This document shows, one piece after another, positions 1 through 6,347 of a stretch of DNA of 7,818 nt. Under the pieces are notes generated by a model. That model saw only the letters and a program-made list of their open reading frames with translations. It was not told the origin of the DNA and made no database searches. How positions within the stretch are numbered: the stretch's first letter is position 1; each line of letters opens with the position of its first letter. A program made the translations under genes and the position numbers. Origin of the DNA: CAVOBC01 sp963693635 (GTDB taxonomy: Bacteria; Pseudomonadota; Gammaproteobacteria; Pseudomonadales; Azotimanducaceae); the NCBI GenBank assembly GCA_963693635.1, contig CAVOBC010000227.1, forward strand, positions 1-7,818, written 5' to 3'.

Positions 1-1676
1 TGCAGTCAAATGCGCGGGAACTGGAAGCGCTGAACCGGGATGTCATCGCGCATCAGGAAGTACTGCTGGAGTTCGACCAATACCATCGCTTGTGGGCATC
101 CCTTGATATTGCTCCGATGGTCGAGTCGCTGATCGAGCGGCGGCAACTCGCTGAGAAGTGGTTGCCAAGGACAGACGGCGAGCGCCAGATTACGAATTTG
201 CGTCACCTGTCCGAACTTCTGCAGCAGCGGTCTCTCGTCGCGCCCGGCATGCACCGACTCGCCAAGTGGTTCGCCCGGGAACAGACATCCGCAAACACGG
301 TTGCACCCGAGGAGCGGCAACTGCGCCTGGAGAGCGACCGTAACCTTGTCCAGATCGTCACGATGCACAGCGCCAAGGGACTCGAATACGACATCGTGAT
401 GATACCGATGGCTGGCTTCCGCTTTCTTGAATTCGAAACGGACTGGCCGCTCTACCATCCCGACACCGGGGACGCGGGCGACTACGCGCCGATTGTTGAC
501 CTGGTGCGCAGTCCGGCGGCGATTGCAGCGGCACGGGAAGAGCGCCTGCAGGAGGACATGCGGCTTTTGTATGTAGCAATCACCCGTGCCCGGTACGCAG
601 CATTCCTCGGCGTCGCCAACATCCAGATTGCGTCGCACCGTTTCCACGAAACAGCGCTTGCGCGCATTCTTCGACTCGACAACGAGGTGCCGACGACGGA
701 GTCGATGATCAATCATCTGCGCGCAGAATGTCCGTCACCGCTCTTTGACGTCATTGCCGTCCCGCTCGAAACAACCGTGCGTCCACTGGCGGCGCCGCCC
801 GTCGCGTCGACCCTGAGAGAGCCCCCTTCCCTGCCCTCACCGAACGCATCCTGGAGTGTGTTCAGCTACACGCAGATCAGTCAGCCTGCGGATGATGGCC
901 ACCGCGCACCGGCGATTGCGAGTGAACCGCGGGCAGGATTCGGCGACGATGATCCGGGCGGCGTACCCGACGAACAGATCCTCGCGAGCCGGCACACGTT
1001 TGCGAGGGGTGCCCGGGTTGGAATCATGCTGCACTACCTTCTGGAGGAACTGGACTTTCACGCGCCGCCTGCCGTGCTTGCCAACCTGTGCGAGACGTTT
1101 CTGACGCGTTATGGTTTCGATGCCATGGAGTGGCAGGACTGCCTGGTGCGCTGGATGGCAGACGTCCTGACTACCCCGGTTACGGCTGGCGGTTTTCGGC
1201 TTTGCGACGTGACCGCGTGTTCCCGCGAACTGGCCTTTCACTTTCCGATACGCCGATCCCTGCCATCGGCCAGAATCAGTCAGGTGCTCGCGGACTTCGG
1301 TTATCAAGGCCAGGTCTCGGACATGACGCTACGGGGGATGATGACAGGCATCATCGATCTTGCCGTTGAGCACGACGGCAAAGCGTATGTCCTCGACTAC
1401 AAATCAAATTACCTCGGTCCAGATGCAGCCGCGTACGATGACGCCACCCTGCGTTCCGCGATGGCAGAACATAACTACCCGCTGCAATACTTCATCTACT
1501 CGGTCGCGTTGTGCCGATATCTGCGAACGCGGAACGCTACCTTCGACTACGATACGGACTTTGGCGGCATCCACTATCTCTTTTTGCGGGGGATGGAGGG
1601 CAGCGCCGGCGCGGGCATCTTTAGCGACCGACCTCCGGCAACGCTCATCGCAGCACTCGATGAGCTCTTTGAGTAG
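1..1676 (+). CDS. recB: RecB, exodeoxyribonuclease V beta subunit (C-terminal part; 5' end outside window)
   Basis: RecB is the 3'-5' helicase and nuclease subunit of RecBCD, which unwinds and degrades DNA from double-strand breaks and loads RecA. The reading frame is already open at position 3 and runs about 557 codons to the TAG at 1674-1676, roughly the second half of an E. coli-sized RecB (1180 residues). Visible in order: the DGERQITNLRHLSELLQ segment typical of RecB; superfamily 1 helicase motif V (QIVTMHSAKGLEYD, about 351-395); motif VI (LLYVAITRAR, about 564-593); a linker; then the C-terminal nuclease domain. Its likely metal ligands are His (1032-1034, in GIMLHYLLEELDF), Asp (1356-1358, in GIIDL), and Asp and Lys (1395-1397 and 1401-1403, in LDYKSN), matching E. 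coli H956, D1067, D1080 and K1082. All appear intact, so the enzyme should be active. The TTG at 90 is internal, not a start. recD follows after 11 bases. Confidence 0.97.
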   Translation, partial: QSNARELEALNRDVIAHQEVLLEFDQYHRLWASLDIAPMVESLIERRQLAEKWLPRTDGERQITNLRHLSELLQQRSLVAPGMHRLAKWFAREQTSANTVAPEERQLRLESDRNLVQIVTMHSAKGLEYDIVMIPMAGFRFLEFETDWPLYHPDTGDAGDYAPIVDLVRSPAAIAAAREERLQEDMRLLYVAITRARYAAFLGVANIQIASHRFHETALARILRLDNEVPTTESMINHLRAECPSPLFDVIAVPLETTVRPLAAPPVASTLREPPSLPSPNASWSVFSYTQISQPADDGHRAPAIASEPRAGFGDDDPGGVPDEQILASRHTFARGARVGIMLHYLLEELDFHAPPAVLANLCETFLTRYGFDAMEWQDCLVRWMADVLTTPVTAGGFRLCDVTACSRELAFHFPIRRSLPSARISQVLADFGYQGQVSDMTLRGMMTGIIDLAVEHDGKAYVLDYKSNYLGPDAAAYDDATLRSAMAEHNYPLQYFIYSVALCRYLRTRNATFDYDTDFGGIHYLFLRGMEGSAGAGIFSDRPPATLIAALDELFE

Positions 1677-1687
1677 CGACGCGCCTG

Positions 1688-3619
1688 ATGACTGACTCGC
1701 AAGACAGCAACAGCAAGAGCAAGAGGGGGAAAGGTACACCCGCGGGCCAGGCCGCCGACGTCACGATGCCGCTGCCGGTCGGGTCCCCCCTCCTTCGACC
1801 CATTGATCGCCACTTCGCCGCGTTCATCGCCGCAAGCGGCGAGAGCGACTCCCTCGTCCTCGGCTTCGCCGCACAGCTGAGCGCTGCGCTCGCGCGCCAG
1901 CACGTCTGCCTGCCGGTCGGCGACGCTGGCGCAGCGGCCGATGCCGCGGCCCTGGTGGTGGCCCTCAAGCGCAGCCCCTGCGTCGGTCGTCCCGGCGATG
2001 CCAGACCGTTGATTCTCTACAACGAACGGCTGTATCTGCAACGAATGGAGCGTGCCGAAGCAATGGTCGCGACTGACCTGACACAACGCAACGTCGCCAT
2101 CGATGGGCTGGATGATGCGCTCATCAGCCGTCTGCTTGGGCTCTATTTCGACAGCGACGCTGTGCCGTCCGCCGGGACCGGTGATCCAGGCGCCTCCACG
2201 ACGCCCGACGTCGAACAGCGCATCGCCGCGGCGATCGCGGTCAGCCGCCATCTTGCGATTATCAGCGGTGGACCAGGCACCGGCAAAACGACAACGATTG
2301 CCCGCGCGCTCGGGGTCATGCTCGAAGCGCAACCAACGCCGCTACTGATCAAGCTGGCGGCCCCGACCGGAAAAGCGGCAGCTCGCCTGTCAGACGCGAT
2401 GCAGGCGGCATCGGTCGATTTCCCGGAATCGGTGCGAGCCGCATTTCCACGGGACGTCGCGACGGTTCATCGGCTTCTCGGCGCGCGCCTGGACGGCTCA
2501 TTTCGCCATCATGCCGCGAACCCGCTCAATCTGGATGTTCTGATTGTCGATGAAGTATCCATGCTCGATCTGCAACTCATGGCAGCGATCGTCGATGCGT
2601 TGCCTCGCCACGCGCGCCTCATCCTGGCAGGTGATCCGGATCAGCTACCCGCCGTGGAAGCCGGCGACGTCATGCGAGACATTGCTGTGAGACCCGCGTT
2701 TGATCCCGAGACAGCCCGCCGCATGGGTCTCTTTGTGCACGCGGATATAAAACCGTCACCGGTGGCCCATCGCCTCAAGAACGGAACGGCACGCCTGACT
2801 CACAGTCACCGCTTCGATGCCGCTGACGGCATTGGTTTCGTCGCGGCTTGCGTGCGGGAGGGCAACGCGCAAGCCCTCATCGACTATCTGCTCGACAGTG
2901 GCAAGACGGGCGAGCAGGTACAACTTCACTCCCCCGGCGACCTGATGCCGGAGTCCCCGGACAGTCCGGGTGCCCAGGTGCAAGCAGCCGGCCGACTCGA
3001 TCCGTTGGCCGCACATTACGCGGACTACCACGCTCGGCTTGTAGCGAGCGACAGCGTGGATGCGCTGCTTGAGCAGTTTGAGCACACGCGAATCCTCTCG
3101 CCCATGCACGGCGGTCCGCTCGGTGTGACTGCACTCAACGAAAGGCTGTGCGCAGGCGTTTTGGGCCGGGACCACCGCCACGGGCGTCCCCTACTCATCA
3201 ACCGCAACGACTACGTGCTCGGTTTGTACAACGGCGACATCGGCATCAGCTACGAGGTTGATGGCGTCGCTCAGGTCGCGTTCCCGGGTCCTGCCGGTCA
3301 CCGCTCATATCTCGCGTCGAGGCTGCCTGACGCGGAGACGTGTTTTGCCACCACCGTGCACAAATCCCAGGGTTCAGAGTACGCAAGGGTTGTGCTCGTA
3401 TTGCCGACCGACCTCGCAGACGCGGAACTGGCGTGTCGGGAGCTTCTTTACACCGCTGTAACGCGCGCGCGGCGCGAACTTCTTATCTACGCGGAACCGT
3501 CGACGCTCGAGACCTGCGTCGGAAGGCGATTAACACGCTACTCCGGGCTGCGCCAGCGCTTTGAGATAGAGGCGCCAGCCCCCACTCAACTCGATCTCTT
3601 CGGTGTTCACAATTCCTGA
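1688..3619 (+). CDS. recD: RecD, exodeoxyribonuclease V alpha subunit
   Basis: RecD is the 5'-3' superfamily 1B helicase of RecBCD. The 643-residue product is slightly longer than E. coli RecD (608). Visible motifs: Walker A GGPGTGKT (194-201); motif Ia APTGKAAARL (225-234); Walker B VDE (287-289); motif III AGDPDQL (314-320); motif IV SHRF (373-376); motif V TVHKSQGSEY (556-565); motif VI YTAVTRAR (588-595). Family similarity begins near residue 30; the first 25 or so residues are a hydrophilic Ser/Lys/Gly-rich tail. The ATG at 1688 lies 11 bases after the recB stop and lacks a clear Shine-Dalgarno sequence, which suggests translational coupling. An ATG at 1766 would remove most of the tail and is a possible alternative start. 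The C-terminus carries QLDLF at 634-638, a consensus sliding-clamp-binding motif not found at the end of E. coli RecD. No strong terminator follows the stop at 3617-3619. Confidence 0.97.
   Translation: MTDSQDSNSKSKRGKGTPAGQAADVTMPLPVGSPLLRPIDRHFAAFIAASGESDSLVLGFAAQLSAALARQHVCLPVGDAGAAADAAALVVALKRSPCVGRPGDARPLILYNERLYLQRMERAEAMVATDLTQRNVAIDGLDDALISRLLGLYFDSDAVPSAGTGDPGASTTPDVEQRIAAAIAVSRHLAIISGGPGTGKTTTIARALGVMLEAQPTPLLIKLAAPTGKAAARLSDAMQAASVDFPESVRAAFPRDVATVHRLLGARLDGSFRHHAANPLNLDVLIVDEVSMLDLQLMAAIVDALPRHARLILAGDPDQLPAVEAGDVMRDIAVRPAFDPETARRMGLFVHADIKPSPVAHRLKNGTARLTHSHRFDAADGIGFVAACVREGNAQALIDYLLDSGKTGEQVQLHSPGDLMPESPDSPGAQVQAAGRLDPLAAHYADYHARLVASDSVDALLEQFEHTRILSPMHGGPLGVTALNERLCAGVLGRDHRHGRPLLINRNDYVLGLYNGDIGISYEVDGVAQVAFPGPAGHRSYLASRLPDAETCFATTVHKSQGSEYARVVLVLPTDLADAELACRELLYTAVTRARRELLIYAEPSTLETCVGRRLTRYSGLRQRFEIEAPAPTQLDLFGVHNS
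3587..3601 (+). other. Candidate beta-clamp-binding motif (QLDLF) at the RecD C-terminus
   Basis: Codons 634-638 of recD encode QLDLF, five residues before the end of the protein and after a Pro/Ala-rich stretch (EAPAPT) likely to be flexible. QL(S/D)LF is the canonical pentapeptide by which bacterial polymerases and repair proteins dock on the DnaN sliding clamp, usually from a flexible terminus. The sequence match and position are seen directly; binding to the clamp is inferred. Confidence 0.45.
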
Positions 3620-3947
3620 TCCGTGCAACATACTGTGCCGATCAGGCCTCAACCTTGATAGGCCGGACGGCACGATGCGTCCGCACGCCGCGGTCGAGTG
3701 ATCGCGATTTCCACAAAACCGCTCGTCATCATAGCTCGTCACCATCTGAGAGGGGTCAGCGGTCAGGAGGTCAGGCGCACGCTTGTCTGACGGCTCTTTG
3801 GGACAAAACGGGTCCCTCGAGCCATGCTTCATTAGGCGGCAATTGCAAAACGGATCGCGCGATACAAGCGAACGCGATCGGGGATCGACCTGGCTCAATC
3901 AGGAAAGCTGAACCAGGACAAAGCTGAACCAGGGCAAGGCGAGTTAT
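3620..3947. other. Spacer between recD and the antiporter gene; short repeats, no gene
   Basis: No credible coding frame on either strand. It holds small direct repeats: GCTCGTCA at 3721-3728 and 3734-3741; GGTCAG at 3754-3759, 3761-3766 and 3769-3774; CAAAACGG(G/A)TC at 3804-3814 and 3846-3856; and the duplicated leader motif at 3904-3933, listed separately. A small inverted repeat GGCCT/AGGCC lies at about 3645-3664 just after recD and another, GGGAC/GTCCC, at about 3800-3816. Neither is followed by a T run, so neither is called a terminator. I found no convincing promoter, although the antiporter gene presumably has one here. Confidence 0.5.
3889..3933 (+). repeat. 16-base tandem duplication with competing inverted-repeat pairing in the antiporter leader
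   Basis: AAAGCTGAACCAGG occurs at 3904-3917 and again at 3920-3933, a 16-base period. Upstream, CCTGGCTCA (3889-3897) can pair with TGAACCAGG in either copy (3909-3917 or 3925-3933), with one C/A mismatch in nine positions. The second copy ends 14 bases before the ATG at 3948, near the likely ribosome-binding region AAGGCGAG (3936-3943). The repeat and complementarity are seen directly; a regulatory role is only a possibility. Confidence 0.4.
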
Positions 3948-4916
3948 ATGGAGTGGCCGCTCGCAGCACTAACTGGTGGCATTGTGCTATTGGTCATCAG
4001 CGCGGACAAATTCGTCCAGGGCGCGGCCGAGACTTCGAGTCGACTCGGACTGCCACCATTGCTGGTGGGCATGCTGGTCATCGGCTTCGGCAGTTCCATG
4101 CCGGAGATGGTCATCTCAGCGCTTGCCGCGAGCCAGGGCAATCCGGGGCTTGCGCTCGGCAATGCCATTGGCTCGAACATCACCAACATTGCACTCATCC
4201 TCGGCGTAACTGCCCTCGTTACGCCGATCGCGGTCAGATCCCGCGTTCTGCGCTGGGAGTTGCCAATGTTGGTGGCTGTCACGGCACTCGCCGGTGTCCT
4301 GCTGCTCGATGACAGCATCGATGAGTTGGACGGCTGGTTGCTCATCTTTGTCTTCGCCCTGATCATGACCTGGACGGTTCTTGAGGGCCTCCGGACGAAA
4401 GACGACCAGTTCGGGCTGCAAATCGAAAAGGATCTGCAGGAACCATTGTCACCGACCCGGGCGTGGCTTTACCTCATAGGAGGACTGCTTGCTCTCGTGC
4501 TGAGTTCACGGATCCTGGTTTGGGGCGGGGTTGAGATAGCCCGCTTCCTTGGGATCTCAGATCTGATCATCGGACTGACCGTCGTCGCCATCGGTACGTC
4601 GTTGCCAGAACTCGCGTCATCAATCGCCGCGGTACGCAAAAACGAGCACGACCTCGCGATTGGTAATGTCATTGGCTCAAACATGTTCAACATTACGATC
4701 GTCATGGGGATTGCAGCTACCATCGCGCCATCGACCCTCGACCCAGCAATATGGGCGCGTGACCTGCCGGTGCTCGGCCTGCTTACGACTGTCCTGATGT
4801 TGACGTGTTGGGGTTTTCGCGGAGAGGGCCGCATCACCCGGTGGGAAGGGGCCCTGCTGATCGGCATCTATGTGCTCTACAACAGCTACCTTGTGTACGG
4901 CGTTGCCACCACGTGA
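3948..4916 (+). CDS. Calcium/sodium antiporter, CaCA superfamily (YrbG type)
   Basis: Inner-membrane cation exchanger, 322 residues, close to E. coli YrbG (325). It has the two inverted alpha repeats that form the ion site. Alpha-1 runs from GFGSSMPEM (46-54) to GNAIGSNITN (71-80), and alpha-2 from AIGTSLPEL (214-222) to GNVIGSNMFN (239-248). Glu53 and Glu221 are the expected ion-binding acidic residues. Hydrophobic segments fill both halves, consistent with about ten transmembrane helices, with a hydrophilic loop around 148-170 (TKDDQFGLQIEKDLQEP) between them. The ATG at 3948 follows AAGGCGAG, a moderate Shine-Dalgarno match. Family members are annotated as Na+/Ca2+ or K+-dependent exchangers, and the true ions cannot be read from sequence. 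In E. coli, yrbG sits in a cluster with the kdsD, kdsC and lpt genes; none of those is seen here. The gene looks intact and stands alone. Confidence 0.93.
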   Translation: MEWPLAALTGGIVLLVISADKFVQGAAETSSRLGLPPLLVGMLVIGFGSSMPEMVISALAASQGNPGLALGNAIGSNITNIALILGVTALVTPIAVRSRVLRWELPMLVAVTALAGVLLLDDSIDELDGWLLIFVFALIMTWTVLEGLRTKDDQFGLQIEKDLQEPLSPTRAWLYLIGGLLALVLSSRILVWGGVEIARFLGISDLIIGLTVVAIGTSLPELASSIAAVRKNEHDLAIGNVIGSNMFNITIVMGIAATIAPSTLDPAIWARDLPVLGLLTTVLMLTCWGFRGEGRITRWEGALLIGIYVLYNSYLVYGVATT

Positions 4917-5003
4917 GCGCTCGCTTGACAGTTCACTGATCGAGTTTTCAAGCTGCAAGTGTCAGGAGTGAATGCCCATCGTTGAGAGGGCTAATGGTTA
5001 TGG

Positions 5004-5071
5004 GAGTCCACGTTCGCGGCGCGAGTCGTGAATAAATGAGTCACGTTCGCCTCGCGGGCCGTGAACGGAAA
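5004..5071. repeat. Two tandem imperfect hairpin repeats upstream of the DUF2277 gene
   Basis: Two head-to-tail copies of about 34 bases, each beginning GAGTC (5004 and 5038) and sharing (C)ACGTTCGC, GCG, CGTGAA and a trailing AAAT. Each copy is also an inverted repeat. Copy 1 pairs CACG (5009-5012) with CGTG (5027-5030) around an inner TCGC/GCGA. Copy 2 pairs TCACG (5041-5045) with CGTGA (5060-5064) around an inner CGC/GCG. The stems are kept while the loop bases differ, as expected for a structured element. The second hairpin ends 14 bases before the start codon at 5079. Confidence 0.6.
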
Positions 5072-5078
5072 TAATGTC

Positions 5079-5345
5079 ATGTGCAAAAATATAAAACCGT
5101 TGTTCAACTTCGATCCGCCGGCCACGAGCGACGAGGTCGCAGGCGCATCTCTGCAGTTTGTGCGCAAGATCTCCGGGTATACGAAGCCGTCCCAGGTCAA
5201 CGAAGCCGCGTTCGACGAGGCCGTCGCCGACATCAGCGCAATCGCAGAGGCGTTGCTCGCGGCCCTTTCAACCCAGGCACCGAGCCGAAATCGTGAGGTT
5301 GAAGCGGAAAAGGCGCGCCAGCGTGCGGTGAAACGCTACGGATGA
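5079..5345 (+). CDS. DUF2277 family small protein
   Basis: An 88-residue protein that I recognise from memory of the DUF2277 family. It opens MCKNIKPLFNFDPPAT, followed by a segment like LQFVRKISGYTKPSQ and the acidic-helical stretch NEAAFDEAVADISAIAEALL. It ends with NREVEAEKARQRAVKRYG, which is rich in charged residues. The size is typical of the family, whose function is unknown. The family begins at MC(R/K)NIK, so I chose the ATG at 5079 rather than the in-frame GTG at 5061, which would add six residues and lies inside a hairpin repeat. The Shine-Dalgarno is weak (GGAA at about 5067-5070). No signal peptide or membrane segment is seen, so it is probably cytosolic. It converges with the gene at 5449-5895, and no neighbour suggests a role. 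Confidence 0.88.
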   Translation: MCKNIKPLFNFDPPATSDEVAGASLQFVRKISGYTKPSQVNEAAFDEAVADISAIAEALLAALSTQAPSRNREVEAEKARQRAVKRYG

Positions 5346-5381
5346 GCCGAAATCCGCGGGTTACCTGGCGACTCTTCGAGC

Positions 5382-5409
5382 TGAGGTGAGGTGAGGTGAG
5401 GTGAGGTGA
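5382..5409. repeat. Pentanucleotide microsatellite, TGAGG x 5.6
   Basis: Five perfect tandem TGAGG units plus TGA, with no interruption, starting 37 bases after the DUF2277 stop and 40 bases before the end of the convergent NTF2-like gene. It lies outside both coding regions. Such a perfect array is prone to slippage and could vary in length between strains. The plus strand has GG every five bases, so a weak two-tier G-quadruplex is conceivable. Confidence 0.9.
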
Positions 5410-5448
5410 TCGACCGGCCTTACAGACCGTAGTAACACGCACCTGGTG

Positions 5449-5895
5449 TTATGAGCGAGTAACGCCAGGGATCGCGGTTCTCGCCACATCGACCGGATTG
5501 TTCCAGATGTCCCGAGTGATCTGCCATTTGCCGGCTGCGCTCTTGCGCAGCAGCCAGATATGTCTGCTAACCGATCTTATCGGCACCGCATCCGGGTCAA
5601 ATCTTGCTGACAAAAAACCGTCGAAGCTCAGGCGGACGAACGCCCAGTCGCCACTGACGACAAGTTCATCGACCTCGGCACGTTGATCGAAGCGGAATTT
5701 GGACGTGAAACGGTAAAATCGTCGTGCCTGGGCCTTGTCCACGTCGACAGTTGAACTGGGCAACATCCAGAGCGCATCGTCAGCGAAGAGATCAAAATAG
5801 GGTTCAAAGTCCTCCGAACCAATAATCCGAAGCGCCGTCATGACCAGATCTTCTACCTGATCGTAGTCGTCAGTTTGCGGTTCCTGCTTCGGCAT
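5449..5895 (-). CDS. NTF2-like / SnoaL-like domain protein
   Basis: A 148-residue protein with the usual layout and size of the NTF2-like (SnoaL/DUF4440) fold. An N-terminal helical part reads YDQVEDLVMTALRIIGSEDFEPYFDLFADDALWMLP (about 11-46). It is followed by alternating beta strands, including RAEVDELVVSGDWAFVRLSF and a C-terminal HIWLLRKSAAGKWQITRDIWN, which matches the closing strand motif of the family. These domains form a small cone-shaped pocket and serve as isomerases, hydrolases, dehydratases or pure binding modules, so the exact function is open. I see no signal peptide. The ATG at 5893-5895 is preceded, on the minus strand, by GGAG with an 8-base spacing, a good ribosome-binding site. 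It is divergent from the metallo-hydrolase gene and convergent with the DUF2277 gene, so it is probably transcribed alone. Confidence 0.85.
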   Translation of the reverse strand: MPKQEPQTDDYDQVEDLVMTALRIIGSEDFEPYFDLFADDALWMLPSSTVDVDKAQARRFYRFTSKFRFDQRAEVDELVVSGDWAFVRLSFDGFLSARFDPDAVPIRSVSRHIWLLRKSAAGKWQITRDIWNNPVDVARTAIPGVTRS

Positions 5896-5966
5896 AGCAG
5901 CATCTCCAGGCTCTGGACAGGTTAGATTCTTGACGGGCCGCCCCTTGCCACTTCACGTCCATCTGC

Positions 5967-5994
5967 ATCATATGACGGCGTCGGGGAAACACAA
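5967..5994 (-). promoter_or_regulatory. Candidate sigma-70 promoter for the NTF2-like gene
   Basis: On the minus strand, TATGAT (5967-5972, five of six matches to the -10 consensus) lies 16 bases downstream of TTGTGT (5989-5994, three of six for -35). This would give a leader of about 65 bases before the ATG at 5895. A small inverted repeat, ACAC-AAA-GTGT (5989-5999), overlaps the -35 region and could be an operator half-site. The -35 match is weak, so this is tentative. Confidence 0.28.
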
Positions 5995-6076
5995 AGTGTG
6001 ACTCAGCCAAGAATGTGCCGACCGCCTCGGCGCTTGCTTACCTTCCATTCTTCCATCTACCACCAATTTGTGCCGA

Positions 6077-6124
6077 TATGTGCAGAAGTATGTACCTTTC
6101 TATGTTCATTGGTTTGTGCCTCTT
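6077..6124 (+). repeat. Degenerate 12-base tandem repeat, T(A/T)TGTNC core, four units
   Basis: Four consecutive 12-mers: TATGTGCAGAAG (6077), TATGTACCTTTC (6089), TATGTTCATTGG (6101) and TTTGTGCCTCTT (6113). All keep TxTGTxC at the same offset. A further TTTGTGCCGA begins at 6067, ten bases before the series. Only the first seven bases of each unit are conserved, which looks like a series of phased protein-binding sites rather than recent slippage. Confidence 0.5.
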
Positions 6125-6196
6125 ACGATCGGTGGCATGACCCGGGTGCAACGATTCATGGTGCCAATTCGCTGTCAAAGCACGATCCGGTGCCAA
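6125..6196 (+). repeat. Three related ACGAT(C/T)...GGTG(G/C)CA repeats
   Basis: Copies at 6125-6137 (ACGATCGGTGGCA), 6151-6167 (ACGATTCATGGTGCCAA) and 6182-6196 (ACGATCCGGTGCCAA), starting 26 and 31 bases apart. They directly follow the 12-base series and share its TGCC core. They are imperfect and their number is small, so chance is not excluded. Confidence 0.4.
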
Positions 6197-6347
6197 AAGT
6201 TTGACGCAGGTCACAAAATCCGCCGCAACAGTTTGCGCAATCGCTTGAACCGTCACTATCGAGTCTCTAAGGTGATTTTGAATTAAACGCCAGGTTGCTG
6301 GTCCGGCGCCGCAAGCGAATTGTCGCGTCGCACACACCTCGTCACCC

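Larger units (their letters stand above)
5896..6347. other. Repeat-containing spacer between divergent genes
   Basis: There is no convincing gene. A plus-strand frame at 5998-6204 and a minus-strand frame at 6038-6559 are open, but the second runs into the metallo-hydrolase gene and neither resembles a known family. The section 6050-6290 appears more AT-rich than the neighbouring genes. It contains the 12-base periodic repeats (6077-6124) and the ACGAT...GGTGCC repeats (6125-6196) listed separately. A weak sigma-70-like pair, TTGAAC (6245-6250) and TAAGGT (6268-6273) with 17-base spacing, could drive the metallo-hydrolase gene, but only seven of twelve bases match. Confidence 0.5.

Noticed and set aside
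90..92. TTG as a possible start of the RecB reading frame
   Set aside because: The frame is open back to position 3 and the residues before the TTG fit continuous RecB sequence, so the gene begins upstream of the window.
3530..3898. 122-codon minus-strand open frame with a repeated SRDPFC peptide
   Set aside because: It runs antisense into the 3' end of recD and the peptide repeat comes from the CAAAACGG(G/A)TC direct repeat; no family resemblance.
4061..4068. Exact E. coli Chi octamer (GCTGGTGG) on the plus strand close to recBD
   Set aside because: One 8-base match in this much GC-rich DNA is not surprising, it falls on ordinary codons of the antiporter gene, and the Chi sequence of this organism is unknown.
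4915..4922. Palindrome GAGCGCTC at the antiporter stop codon as a terminator
   Set aside because: It leaves no loop for a hairpin and no T run follows.
4925..4930. Perfect -35 hexamer TTGACA downstream of the antiporter gene
   Set aside because: No acceptable -10 hexamer lies 15-19 bases downstream.
5004..5071. The tandem hairpin repeats as a minimal CRISPR array
   Set aside because: Only two imperfect units sit directly next to each other with no unique spacer sequences, and no cas gene is present.
5061..5078. GTG at 5061 as the DUF2277 start
   Set aside because: The family begins at MC(R/K)NIK, which corresponds to the ATG at 5079; the upstream codons lie in the hairpin repeat.
5433..5451. 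Inverted repeat TAACAC/GTGTTA between the convergent genes as a bidirectional terminator
   Set aside because: The stem is only six mostly A/T pairs, overlaps the stop codon of the NTF2-like gene, and has no T run on either strand.
5998..6204. 68-codon plus-strand open frame with Cys every fourth residue
   Set aside because: The Cys spacing is a by-product of the 12-base TGT repeats, there is no good ribosome-binding site, and the composition is unlike the neighbouring genes.
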